Assembly (NCBI RefSeq): GCF_900115685.1
Contig: NZ_FOXJ01000001.1
Span: forward strand, 372,001-436,000
Origin: Variovorax sp. 770b2
GTDB taxonomy: Bacteria; Pseudomonadota; Gammaproteobacteria; Burkholderiales; Burkholderiaceae_C
Reading direction: 5' to 3'
Length of the DNA: 64,000 nucleotides
Made by a program: the position numbers and the translations under genes. The notes under the pieces were generated by a model. That model made no database searches. It saw only the letters and a program-made list of their open reading frames with translations, and was not told the DNA's origin. Positions 49,552 to 58,622 of the stretch are shown piece by piece; position 1 is the first letter of the stretch; every line of letters starts with the position of its first letter.

Positions 49552-52287
49552 TCAGCGCCCGATGTTGCGCAGGTTGCCGATCACCGCCGCCTGGTTGCCC
49601 GCGGCGCGGCCCTGCGCGGTGGCGAGCCGCGTGTCCGCCTGCGCCTTTGCGGCCGGGCTCTGGATCGTCGCCATGCTGCTCGTCATCGATTGCGTCAGCT
49701 GCTTGCCGGCCGCGCTGCCGACATCGACACCGGCCGTCACCATCTGCGCGGCCACGCCGCCCAGCGTCTCGGCCAGGTCGAGCTGCGCGCGGTCCAGGTC
49801 GCGCGCGACCTGCGTGCGCACCTCGTTGGGCAGGCCGGGCTGGGTCATCATTTCCTGCAGGTCCTTCACGCGTTCGCGCTGGTGCGTCATCTCGGCGGAC
49901 TGCAGGTCGAGGTACGAATCGCCGGTGAGGTCCAGCACGCCGCGCGTCTTCGGGTCCACCGCGTTGCTCGGCACGAACGCGCCCTTCACCAGCCCTTCGA
50001 TGCCGGCGCGCTGCAGGTCCAGGTCTTTCTGGAAGCCTTCGCGCTCGAAGGTGAAGCGGTCCTTCACCACCAGGTCGATCGGCCGCACCGCGCGGATGCC
50101 GTTGCCCGCCACCAGCGGCGGCCGGTACGGCGGGCGCGTGAGCGGCGGGTCGTCGGTCTCGGGCGCCTCGGGCTCGGCGGCCGGGTAGGGCAGGGTGAAG
50201 TCGCCCACCACGCGGCCCTGGTCGTCGTACACCAGCACGAAGGTGCCGCCGCGCCACACGCCGCCCAGGTGGTCCAGGCCCGGGTGGTCCTGCACGAAGC
50301 GCGACAGCAGGAGCTTGTCGTCGGCCTTGTTGCCCTGGTCGAGGATCAGGTCGTCGAGCCAGTCGATCCAGTGCGGCTGGTTGGTGTTGAGAAGGCCATC
50401 GAAGGGCGAGACGAAATCCGCGCGCGAGAGGTCGCCCAGGTTCGCCCGCGCCTCCCGCACCGACACCAGCGAGGCGGTGTAGCTCGTCTTGAAGACCGGC
50501 CCCTGGTCGCTCGCCACGGCGGCGCGGTAGCCGCTGTAGCTGGCCTTGGCCAGCACGGGCAATGCGGCCTTGCTGGCGCTGCCGACCGCTTCGCCGGCCA
50601 GCCGCGCGTTGGCCACCACCGAGGTGCCGCCGCTGGTGGTGGCGGGAATCAGCTGCGCTTTCACCGCCTCGGTCATGTCGGCGAGGTGGCGCTGGCCGAA
50701 CTGCTCGCTCTCGTCGAGCCGGAAGGCCACGTCCTGCCGCACCAGGTAGTGCAGGCTGTGCAGCGGCGTGTAGCGGAATGGCGGGCGCACGCGCAGGCGG
50801 TCGCGGCTGGTGTGCACCAGCACCGCCTGCACCTGGAACGGCAGGTTGCGCTCGGCGACCTGCTGGCGCAGCTCGGCGGTCACCGTCTCGGCCGCGCGGC
50901 CCAGGTGGCCTTCGATGCGGAAGAAATCGTTGCCGCCGATCGCGAAGGCGAGCGGGTCGCGCGCCTGCGCCGTGCTGGCCCAGGCCGCGGCGCGGTAGCC
51001 CAGGTTCTGGCCTTCGTGATGGCGCGAGGAGAGACGGAAGTTCCACGCGGCATGGATCGGCGTCGTCTCCAGCACGCGGTAGTACCAGGGGATGGCGCGC
51101 GCTTCGAGCGGGTGCGCGTCCGACAGGCTGGGCGTGATGCGCACCGTCGTATCGGTCGGCATCTGGAAGCTCGCGATCAACGCATCGAGCTTCCACGCAT
51201 GAAAGCGCGCACGCGCCGAGCGCTCGCGCGCCGTGGCGTCCAGCGGCGACGGGTAAAGCCCCGTGCGTTGCTCGCGGGGCGCAGCCGTGGCGCCGAGCAG
51301 CAGGTGCTTCGGAAACGCCGCCACGTTGGGCAAAGCCACCGCATCGTCGGCGAGCAGCGCTTCGCGCAGCGCGTTCCACTGGTCGACGAGGTCCTTGACG
51401 AAGCCGTAGCAGTTCTGCAGCCCGCTGGTCGCGTTGGCGAACTGCGTGGAGAGCGATGCCAGCGCGCCGAGCCAGCGCGCCGTCGGGTCGGCGCCGAACA
51501 TGTCGACCAGCACCTCGGGGCAGTTGGCGTTCAGCGACGGCAGGGCGCGCTGCAGGTCGTCGAGCGACGAGCGCGCGCTGTCGCGGTAGCGCGTGGCCAG
51601 CAGCGCGGTGTTGACGATGTTGCTGCCGAGCACCGGCCGGCGCATCGCGACCGGTGGCAGCGCCTGCGCGGCCTCGCTCGCGGGGCGAAGCGGCAGGCGA
51701 TCGAGCAGCGTCTGCGCGTCGCTGCGGCGAATCAGCAGCAGGCGCACGCGGTGCAGCGCATCGCGCCCGAGGTTGTCGCAGTCGGTGCCGCTGCACATGT
51801 CGGGGTCGTTGACCACGCTCTCCATCAGCATCAGCACCGCGCGGTCGGTGAGCGGGCCCGGGAGCGCCGAGAGCGGCTGCGCGAGCACGTCGCTCTCGCC
51901 CACGGGCACCAGCTCCTGCAGCGCGATCATGTCGGTGGGCGAGCCATCGGCCGCGGTGCCGCGGTAGAACGGCCGGTACACCGGCGCGGTGGTGTCGTAG
52001 GGGCGGAAGCGGTCGTAGAGCGTGTCGGCCGCGAGCGCCATCAGGTCGCCGTCGGTGCTGACGCCAAAGCCGCGCGTCACGCGCACGCCGCCGCCTTCGC
52101 GCGACACATGCAGCCCCGTCACCAGCCCGACGCCCGAGAGCGCCACGCGCGACAGCCGCACCTGGTCGCCCCAGAAGTCGGACACGCTGTTGAGCTGCCC
52201 GTGCGTGAGCACCTGGTCGGGCTCGAAGACGGTGTAGTGGTCGGCCAGCGTCTCGAGGCTGCTGAGCACTTGCAGTGGATCGGCCAT
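49552..52287 (-). CDS. Large eCIS-associated protein of unknown role (possible fibre or baseplate accessory)
   Basis: The 911-residue protein lies between the Afp12-like and tape-measure genes, where Afp encodes its fibre (Afp13). The N-terminal 130 residues (HYTVFEPDQVLTHGQLNSVS; VALSGVGLVTGLHVSREGG) resemble start regions of phage-type structural proteins. Middle parts include IGGNDFFRIEGHLGRAAETV (about 460-480), repeated Leu/Arg helices, and a Pro/Asp/Glu linker (about 725-750). The C-terminal 180 residues are predicted coiled coil (TRGVLDLTGDSYLDLQSAEM; VRTQVARDLDRAQLDLAETL). No enzyme motif or fibre repeat is recognised, so the function is open. The start has a Shine-Dalgarno (GGAG) 10 bp upstream. 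Confidence 0.7.
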   Translation of the reverse strand: MADPLQVLSSLETLADHYTVFEPDQVLTHGQLNSVSDFWGDQVRLSRVALSGVGLVTGLHVSREGGGVRVTRGFGVSTDGDLMALAADTLYDRFRPYDTTAPVYRPFYRGTAADGSPTDMIALQELVPVGESDVLAQPLSALPGPLTDRAVLMLMESVVNDPDMCSGTDCDNLGRDALHRVRLLLIRRSDAQTLLDRLPLRPASEAAQALPPVAMRRPVLGSNIVNTALLATRYRDSARSSLDDLQRALPSLNANCPEVLVDMFGADPTARWLGALASLSTQFANATSGLQNCYGFVKDLVDQWNALREALLADDAVALPNVAAFPKHLLLGATAAPREQRTGLYPSPLDATARERSARARFHAWKLDALIASFQMPTDTTVRITPSLSDAHPLEARAIPWYYRVLETTPIHAAWNFRLSSRHHEGQNLGYRAAAWASTAQARDPLAFAIGGNDFFRIEGHLGRAAETVTAELRQQVAERNLPFQVQAVLVHTSRDRLRVRPPFRYTPLHSLHYLVRQDVAFRLDESEQFGQRHLADMTEAVKAQLIPATTSGGTSVVANARLAGEAVGSASKAALPVLAKASYSGYRAAVASDQGPVFKTSYTASLVSVREARANLGDLSRADFVSPFDGLLNTNQPHWIDWLDDLILDQGNKADDKLLLSRFVQDHPGLDHLGGVWRGGTFVLVYDDQGRVVGDFTLPYPAAEPEAPETDDPPLTRPPYRPPLVAGNGIRAVRPIDLVVKDRFTFEREGFQKDLDLQRAGIEGLVKGAFVPSNAVDPKTRGVLDLTGDSYLDLQSAEMTHQRERVKDLQEMMTQPGLPNEVRTQVARDLDRAQLDLAETLGGVAAQMVTAGVDVGSAAGKQLTQSMTSSMATIQSPAAKAQADTRLATAQGRAAGNQAAVIGNLRNIGR

Positions 52288-52308
52288 GGTGGTGACTCCT
52301 TGTTCGGT

Positions 52309-55038
52309 TCAGTTGCCGCCCGACGGCTGGGTGCCGAGCGAGGTGCGGCCCAGGATGAAGGGCGGCTTGGTTTCGTCGCTCGTGCAGTCGAAGAGCGCAC
52401 GGCTGGGGTAGATGTTCCTGGCGCGCTGCAGCACGTCGATGAGCGCAGCGAGCCGTGCCTGGCGCGTGGCCTCGGTGGTGCTGCCGAAGCCGGCATGCAC
52501 CATGAGCCAGTTGCGCCACGCGCCTTCGAAATCGGCCATGTCGTTGCTGCCCACCCAGCACACCGTCGGCAGGACGTGCGCGGGCATCTCGGTGCGGATC
52601 ACTTCCTCGGCGAATCGGCGGAAGCCCTCGTCCTGGAAGCGCCCGGCATAGGCCGGCAGCAGCACGTGCACGCGGTACGAATACGGATCGAGCTCGCTGC
52701 AGTCGCCGCAGCCTGCATCGGTGCAGATGTCGAACATCCGGTCGGTCGCGGCGCGCGGCCGCAGCAGGATGTGTTCGACCAGATACATGCCCTCGCCGCC
52801 GTAGTGGCCCGCGAGGTAGGTGAGGAGATCGGCGATGGCAGTTTCCATTGCCGTCGCGCTGTCGAAGTACTGGATGCGGCGCGCGATCACCTCGCCTGCC
52901 GCGTCGACGATGTTGAAGTAGGGCTTCGGCTCCGCGCCCGCGGTCATCAGCCGCTGGTAGCCCGCGGGCAGCTGGGCGCGCTCGATGGCCAGGATCATCG
53001 CCGCGCGCGCCGCCTCGGGCGTCGGGTAGCGCGTGCTCGACGAAAGCAGGATCGCGTTCGTCACCGCATGCCGCACGCGAAAGCGGAACTCGTTGATGCT
53101 GTCGGGCACCGCGTCGATCTCGTTGTAGGTGTCGTAGCTCTGAAGGCCCAGGTTGCGGCGCGTGAAGTCGGCAATGCCGAGCAGGCGCGCCACGCGGCGC
53201 TCCAGGCCCGAGACGTTCGGGGTGTTCCACACTTCCTCGACCGTTGCCGGGCGTTGCTCGAAAGCGCCCGCGCGGTCGCGCGAGAGCTCGGCCACTTCCT
53301 GCAGGAAGCGGCAGCGGTCGCCGATCAGCCGGTCGCTGTCGTAGCCGAAGGCCGAGGCCATGGCGCCGGCGTAGTCGGCGAAGTCTTCGGCCACGCGAGA
53401 CAGCAGATGGTCGAGCAGCCGCTGCTGGCGCGCCGCGGCCTCGGCGCCGGTCTCGATCGCATCGGCCAGCATGCGCGGCGTGGCGCCAGCGGGGTAGAGC
53501 AGTGGGTTGTCGGCGATGCTCGTCACGACCTGCGCGGAGAGCGTGTGGCGGTCGTTGCCGGCGGCGCTGAAGCGCTGCGCCACGGCCTGCAGATCGGCCG
53601 GTGCCACCGAGAGCTGGCGACGCGCATTCGCGAGCATCGACAACTGCCCGGCCATCGCATGGTCGAAGAACAGCAGCCAGCCCTGCAGCTGCAGCGCCTG
53701 CACGCGGCGCTCGGCAGTGGCGCGCAGGCCCAGGCCCTGCGGTCCGATGCCGTAGACGGCCGGAAAGTCCTGCTGGAAGGAGGTCCACGCGTCGAGCACG
53801 CGGGCGCGGCCCGATGCGGGCAGCGGCACGTCGGTGCCGGCCTGCTGCTCCACGCGCACGCGCGCCGCCTCGCGCAGTTCGGCGATGCGCGCAGCCACGG
53901 ACACCGGCATGTCGGCGATGTTCCAGCCCTGCACCGGCAGCCCGCGCTTGGCAAAGACCAGCCGGCCCTGGTTGAGCGACAGGCGCGGCAGGCGGCCCGC
54001 GCGCACCGGAATGCGCCAGGCATTGGCGAGCGGCGCCGGGTCGCCCTGCACGTCGGTGGGGTCGGCGTCGGGCGCGTCCTCGTCGTTCTCGTCCGTGCGC
54101 ACGAGCGGGTTCAGCAGCATGTTGCGGATCGAACGGATGCCGGGCACGTCCATTGCCACGCCGATCAGGTCCGACAGGCGCAGCTCCGGGGGCAGGGCGG
54201 TGGCCTGCAGTTCGTCGTCGTCGATGAAGCCGTGTTCGAGCAGCGGGCCGTCGAGGATCTCGGGGAGCGTGAGGCCGCGCGCTGGCAGCGTGGCGAGGTC
54301 GTGGTTGAGCACCGGTGGCGCGATGGCCTGGCCGATGTCGAACAGCAAGCGCGCGGCGGCCTCGACGGGATCGGCATCGCCTTCGAGGTCGATCTCGGCG
54401 CACAGCGCGAAGTACTCGGCGCGCACGGGGCGCACTTCGATGAAGTCTTCGCAGAGGTTGCGCGAGGTCTCCAGCGTATTGCGCACCGCGGCGAGCACGG
54501 CGGCACGCGCGACTTGGGTGTTGACCGAGTCCATGAACTCGACACGCACGCGATACAGGCCGGCCAGCGGCACGGGCTCGAACGCGGGGTGCGCAGGCGG
54601 CGTCGTGCGCAGTTCGCGAAGGCGCAGGTCGGCGTAGAGCAGTGAATCTGCCACCGGCTCGATCCACGCGTTCTTCACATCGGGCAGGTCGATGAGCAGC
54701 TTGCGCCAGTCGAGCTCGGTGAGCGCGCGGTTGGGCAGCACGGTGCGCGGCTGGTGCAGGCGCGCCATCGTCTGCGCATTGCTTTCGCCCGGCGCGGCGA
54801 GCAAATCCTCGATGGGCAGCGAGTGGCGGTACGAGAGCTCGGTGAGCGCGTAGCAGGCCACCTCCAGCATGGTGATGCCGGGGTCGTGCGTGTTGTGGTC
54901 GGTCCACAGGCCGCGCGAGAGGCGGCGCACGGTGGCCAGGCCCTCGTCGAACAGCGCGCGCGGATCGAAGGCCGCATCGGCCTCGGGCGCGGTCGAGATT
55001 GGAGGCAGCGCGGTGATGGCGTCGGTGGTGTCGAACAT
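52309..55038 (-). CDS. eCIS baseplate protein (Afp12-like)
   Basis: A 909-residue protein starting at 55038, where its ATG overlaps the Afp11-like stop codon (TGATG). The N-terminus GLATVRRLSRGLWTDHNTHD followed by PGITMLEVACYALTELSYR (about 33-70) is the conserved start of Afp12/baseplate wedge proteins, with a DPGITM block. Later segments such as GWLLFFDHAMAGQLSMLANA (about 460), the GEGMYLVEHILLRPR block near residue 745 and a Cys cluster CTDAGCGDC (about 768) occur in this family. It should form the wedge linking hub and sheath. Confidence 0.85.
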   Translation of the reverse strand: MFDTTDAITALPPISTAPEADAAFDPRALFDEGLATVRRLSRGLWTDHNTHDPGITMLEVACYALTELSYRHSLPIEDLLAAPGESNAQTMARLHQPRTVLPNRALTELDWRKLLIDLPDVKNAWIEPVADSLLYADLRLRELRTTPPAHPAFEPVPLAGLYRVRVEFMDSVNTQVARAAVLAAVRNTLETSRNLCEDFIEVRPVRAEYFALCAEIDLEGDADPVEAAARLLFDIGQAIAPPVLNHDLATLPARGLTLPEILDGPLLEHGFIDDDELQATALPPELRLSDLIGVAMDVPGIRSIRNMLLNPLVRTDENDEDAPDADPTDVQGDPAPLANAWRIPVRAGRLPRLSLNQGRLVFAKRGLPVQGWNIADMPVSVAARIAELREAARVRVEQQAGTDVPLPASGRARVLDAWTSFQQDFPAVYGIGPQGLGLRATAERRVQALQLQGWLLFFDHAMAGQLSMLANARRQLSVAPADLQAVAQRFSAAGNDRHTLSAQVVTSIADNPLLYPAGATPRMLADAIETGAEAAARQQRLLDHLLSRVAEDFADYAGAMASAFGYDSDRLIGDRCRFLQEVAELSRDRAGAFEQRPATVEEVWNTPNVSGLERRVARLLGIADFTRRNLGLQSYDTYNEIDAVPDSINEFRFRVRHAVTNAILLSSSTRYPTPEAARAAMILAIERAQLPAGYQRLMTAGAEPKPYFNIVDAAGEVIARRIQYFDSATAMETAIADLLTYLAGHYGGEGMYLVEHILLRPRAATDRMFDICTDAGCGDCSELDPYSYRVHVLLPAYAGRFQDEGFRRFAEEVIRTEMPAHVLPTVCWVGSNDMADFEGAWRNWLMVHAGFGSTTEATRQARLAALIDVLQRARNIYPSRALFDCTSDETKPPFILGRTSLGTQPSGGN

Positions 55039-58000
55039 CAAAGCTCCACGATGCGGTGGGAAGGGGCGGAGACCAGGATCGCGTCGGGCGTGTCCGGCAC
55101 GATCTCGTCGCGATCGCGCGTGTCGCCTTCGAGCGTCAGGCGGAAGTCGGTGACGAAGTCCACCCACGGCAGCGCCTCGACGAAATCGAGCAGCTCCGAG
55201 CGCACCACGCGGCCGCCGAAGCCCAGCTCGGTCGCACTGTCGAAGGCCCAGGGCGAGAGCGCCTGCACGAGGGCCTTGTCGATCTGCGGCCCGTAGAAGT
55301 TGAAGCCGAAGCCGGGCCGCAGCCGCACCTTGAAGTCCAGCTGCACCGGCCGGTAGCCGGGGTTGCGCACATGCACCCGCGTCTGCGAGCCGCAGCGTGC
55401 GGCGAGGTGGTCGTGGATGCGCGCGAGCGTGTCGAGGTCGACGCGCGGCTGCAGCGGGTTGCCCGTCTGCCGGTTGCGCAGGTCCGGCACCACCACCATC
55501 GTCAGGTGCCCGGCCGCGAGCCACGAGCTGTCGCTCGCATGCGGGATGCACTTGGCGCGGTGCACCGAGGGAAAGGCCTGCAGCACCAGCCGCTCGCAGT
55601 CCCACCGGTTCACCGCGCGGTTGCGGTGGCGCAGCCGCTCGGCGGCGCGACGCGAGAGCGAGGCATCGTCTTCCCGCAGCGCACCGCCGAAGGAGGCGTA
55701 GGGCTGGGCGATGGATTTCACCGCAGCCAGCGGCGTGCGTGCCTTCGCGATGCTGCCGGGTGGGAGCGCACGCGCGAGGCGCGCGGGGTCGTTGCCCTGG
55801 TCCGCGAACACCACCTCGACCGCATTGGCATGAACGCCGATGACATCGCAGGCCGCTTGCGGCGCGCCCGCCGTGGTCGCGCGCAGCCACACGGGCCCGG
55901 CGGGAAGGCGGGTGTTGCCGGTGGTGGTTTCTCGCGGCAGCACCAGTCCGACCAGGCCGCTCGCGCGCAGGCCCCGCGTGTCGTCCTGCACCAGTTCGCC
56001 GGTGCCCAGCGTGCGCCAGGCGTTGTCGGCGAGCACCGACCATTGAATGCCTGCCGCCTCGGCCAATGGGTCGGCCGTGCCCTCGGCGAGCTGGATCAGC
56101 AGGCTCTGCGAATCGCCGGCCTGCGCGCCATCGAGCGCGATCAGGAACTCGGCCGACGCCGCATGCGCCGGCAGCAGACCGATGCCGCCCTGCGGTGCCC
56201 AAGGCCGGCGCGTGTTGAGCCAGGCGTGCTCGCGGGCAAGGCCCAGCGCATCGATCTGGAAGAACTGCACGTCCGTGTCGGTGAAGGCCGCCTGCGACGG
56301 ATCGGCCAGGCGGCTCTCGTCGCTTTCGGCGGTGTAGTCGAGCGTGATCTCCTGCACCTTCGGGGTGTAGGGCGGGTTCAGCACCTTGGGCGAAGCGGCG
56401 GTCGCGGCGGCGGTGGCGTCGCGCATGAAGTCGCGGTGCAACAGGTCGTCGATCAGCGAGACGGTGACGAAGCCGGCGCGCGGTGCGGTGGGCGTGGCCG
56501 CGGCCAGCGCCGAGCTGGGCCCTCTGCCGAGGAGGCCGGTGATGGCGGTGATGCCCGTGATGTTGGCGATCGCGTTCATGCCGGTGAACCCGCCGATCGG
56601 GCTCGACATGAGCGACATCGATCGCGCAATCGGCTGCGCCAGCTGCATCGACACCGCGGCATGCGCCGCCATCGCGCTGCCGCCCTGGAGCAGCGACTGC
56701 ATCTGCATCGCCGGCGCATAGGCCTGGATGCCGCTCGCCGCACCGGCGATCACATCCAGCGTGGTGGGTGCCGGCGCGCGCGCGATCAGCGTCACGTTGG
56801 CGGCCTGGTGCTCGGTGCCCGAGGCATCGCGCCAGCTGGTGGCGGCGCTCACGCCATTGCTCATGGTGCCGCGACGCGCATAGCCTTCGTACCAGTCGTA
56901 CAGGTCGGCCGGCGCACCCTGCCAGGCGAGGTGGATCTTCAGCGAGGTGACCGGCTTGGCCAGCGCCTCTGCGCAACCGACGTGAAAGCGCGAACCCACC
57001 GTGGGCTGCGCGCCGAAGGGCAGGAAAGCCTTCTTGGGGTCCAGCGGCGCGTCGTCGTTCTCCAGCGTGAGGGCGCGCATGTCCTGGACGTTCACCGTCA
57101 CCTTGGCGCTGCGCACGGTCGCGTCGTCCAGCGCGCCGTAGGCGAGTTCGGCGCCCGGCCTCAGCAGGCACTGGATGACGGGCAACGCGGCGGGGAATGC
57201 GTGCAGGTGAATCGCAGGGTTGTGGTCGACCACGGCAGGCTGCGCGGGGCCGACGGCCACTTCGAGCGTGAGCAGGTCGCCGCTGAGGGTGCCGCTGGTC
57301 GGCAGCGGGCCGATCCAGCCGGCCGGGCCTGTGAGATGGGCATCGAAGGCGGCGGCGAGCGTCGCTGCGTTCACGCCTGCAGGCAGGCCCGAGAGCCGCA
57401 GCTTCAGCCGCACGGTGCGTGCACCCTCGGCCAGCCGCAGCAGCGGCGAGGCGATGGCAAAGCCCACGGGCGCGGCCGGCAGTCCTGCGCGGCCGAAGGG
57501 CGGCCAGTGCGGTGCGGTGGGCGAGAGCGGCGTGCCCAGTCCATCGGCCGAATTGGCCACGGGCGCGAACAGCAGCCGCTGCCCGTCGCGCACGATGCTC
57601 GCGAGCCGCGCCACCCGCGCACCGCCCACCACGGTGGGGTGTGCCGGTGCGAACAGCTGCTCGACCTTGGTCGCATCCTTGCCGGCCGAGAACAGTTGCG
57701 GTGCCGCGATCTCCACCGGTGCCGCGCCTTTCTTGAGTTCGAAGACCAGGTGCGCGCGATCCGGCTGCGGCCCACGGGGCGCAAAGCCCAGCACGCGCTG
57801 CATCTGGTAGTTCAGGTGCTGCGCGGTGAAGTCGTTCAGCCGCGCCTGCGGCCGGGCCAGCAGCTGCAGGAACGCGATCAGCAGGCCGTGGTGCGGCAGC
57901 AGCTTGCCGTCGGTGCCCTGCACCAGTGCTTGGAGCGTGGCGATATCGCCGGATGGAAAGTAGGGCTGCCAGTTGCCGGGCGTCGCCGACACCGGCCACT

Positions 58001-58169
58001 GCTCGTGGTGCTGGATCAACCCGGCCAGCGCATGCAGCGATTGCAGCAGCTGCGCCGTGCTCCGGTCGTCGATCGGCGTGGACGCGGGCGCGAGACGCGG
58101 ATCGTCGCGCTCGGCCTGTGCCGTGCCGGGCGCGGCGGCGAAAGCGGCCAGGAGGTCTTGGGCGGCCAT
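55038..58169 (-). CDS. eCIS baseplate protein (Afp11-like, gpJ/gp6 type)
   Basis: A 1043-residue protein that starts MAAQDLLAAFAAAPGTAQAE and ends with the baseplate-J-like tail: LRHRNRAVNRWDCERLVLQA, PSVHRAKCIPH, GNPLQPRVDLDTLARIHDHL, VRNPGYRPVQLDFKVRLRPG, typical of Afp11. It is the largest baseplate wedge protein. An unusual Met/Ala/Gly-rich hydrophobic stretch (about residues 490-563, with QSLLQGGSAMAAHAAVSMQL) interrupts the middle. The start is 1 bp past the gp25 stop codon, and its own stop overlaps the Afp12-like start. Confidence 0.85.
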   Translation of the reverse strand: MAAQDLLAAFAAAPGTAQAERDDPRLAPASTPIDDRSTAQLLQSLHALAGLIQHHEQWPVSATPGNWQPYFPSGDIATLQALVQGTDGKLLPHHGLLIAFLQLLARPQARLNDFTAQHLNYQMQRVLGFAPRGPQPDRAHLVFELKKGAAPVEIAAPQLFSAGKDATKVEQLFAPAHPTVVGGARVARLASIVRDGQRLLFAPVANSADGLGTPLSPTAPHWPPFGRAGLPAAPVGFAIASPLLRLAEGARTVRLKLRLSGLPAGVNAATLAAAFDAHLTGPAGWIGPLPTSGTLSGDLLTLEVAVGPAQPAVVDHNPAIHLHAFPAALPVIQCLLRPGAELAYGALDDATVRSAKVTVNVQDMRALTLENDDAPLDPKKAFLPFGAQPTVGSRFHVGCAEALAKPVTSLKIHLAWQGAPADLYDWYEGYARRGTMSNGVSAATSWRDASGTEHQAANVTLIARAPAPTTLDVIAGAASGIQAYAPAMQMQSLLQGGSAMAAHAAVSMQLAQPIARSMSLMSSPIGGFTGMNAIANITGITAITGLLGRGPSSALAAATPTAPRAGFVTVSLIDDLLHRDFMRDATAAATAASPKVLNPPYTPKVQEITLDYTAESDESRLADPSQAAFTDTDVQFFQIDALGLAREHAWLNTRRPWAPQGGIGLLPAHAASAEFLIALDGAQAGDSQSLLIQLAEGTADPLAEAAGIQWSVLADNAWRTLGTGELVQDDTRGLRASGLVGLVLPRETTTGNTRLPAGPVWLRATTAGAPQAACDVIGVHANAVEVVFADQGNDPARLARALPPGSIAKARTPLAAVKSIAQPYASFGGALREDDASLSRRAAERLRHRNRAVNRWDCERLVLQAFPSVHRAKCIPHASDSSWLAAGHLTMVVVPDLRNRQTGNPLQPRVDLDTLARIHDHLAARCGSQTRVHVRNPGYRPVQLDFKVRLRPGFGFNFYGPQIDKALVQALSPWAFDSATELGFGGRVVRSELLDFVEALPWVDFVTDFRLTLEGDTRDRDEIVPDTPDAILVSAPSHRIVEL

Positions 58170-58170
58170 C

Positions 58171-58611
58171 TCAGCTCCTCGCCGGCAGCGCCGGCACCAC
58201 GCGTTCACGCAGCTCGTTCGCATCGCCCAGGTAGTACGGGAACACGAGGTTGAAGCGGGTGTTGGTGCTGCGCACCGTGTAGTCGAGCCGGATCTGCAGC
58301 ACCCCTTCGAACGCGCGCGAATCGTCCACCGCCAGCGCGAGCACCCGGATGCGCGGCTCATAGATCAAGAGCGTGGTCGTGATGCGGTCTTCGAGCAGCG
58401 TGCGCAGCGTGGTGCTCAGCGGCTCGAAGAGCAGCGGCGAGAGGTCCAGCCCGAACCTGGCGTTCAGCACGCGTTCGCCCGGCACCGTGCCGAACAGGAT
58501 GGCCAGGCTCTCCTGGATGTCCACCTCGTCCTCGACCATGCGCACCTGGCCGTTCGCGAACGACGGCGGAAAGCCGAAGCCGCGGCCGAGGAAGAGCGGT
58601 GTGTCGTCCAT
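58171..58611 (-). CDS. GPW/gp25-family baseplate protein (Afp9-like)
   Basis: The 146-residue protein has the gp25 pattern: MVEDEVDIQESLAILFGTVP, GERVLNARFGLDLSPLLFEP (about residues 26-65) and ITTTLLIYEPRIRVLALAVD. gp25 initiates sheath assembly at the baseplate; the EPRI motif is typical. The ATG at 58611 gives the family length. It lies 11 bp after the spike gene, and only 1 bp separates it from the Afp11-like start, leaving no room for a PAAR gene between them. Confidence 0.9.
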   Translation of the reverse strand: MDDTPLFLGRGFGFPPSFANGQVRMVEDEVDIQESLAILFGTVPGERVLNARFGLDLSPLLFEPLSTTLRTLLEDRITTTLLIYEPRIRVLALAVDDSRAFEGVLQIRLDYTVRSTNTRFNLVFPYYLGDANELRERVVPALPARS

Positions 58612-58622
58612 GGCCTTGTCCC

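Noticed and set aside
48047-54907. A 2286-codon minus-strand frame that runs into the tape-measure gene.
   Set aside because: Only the last 500 codons (from 49549) show eCIS tape-measure conservation; the rest is the wrong frame of the Afp12-like and 911-residue genes.
52309-57999. An 1896-codon frame suggesting a giant fusion of baseplate genes.
   Set aside because: The conserved Afp12 start is at 55038; upstream codons are the wrong frame of the Afp11-like gene.
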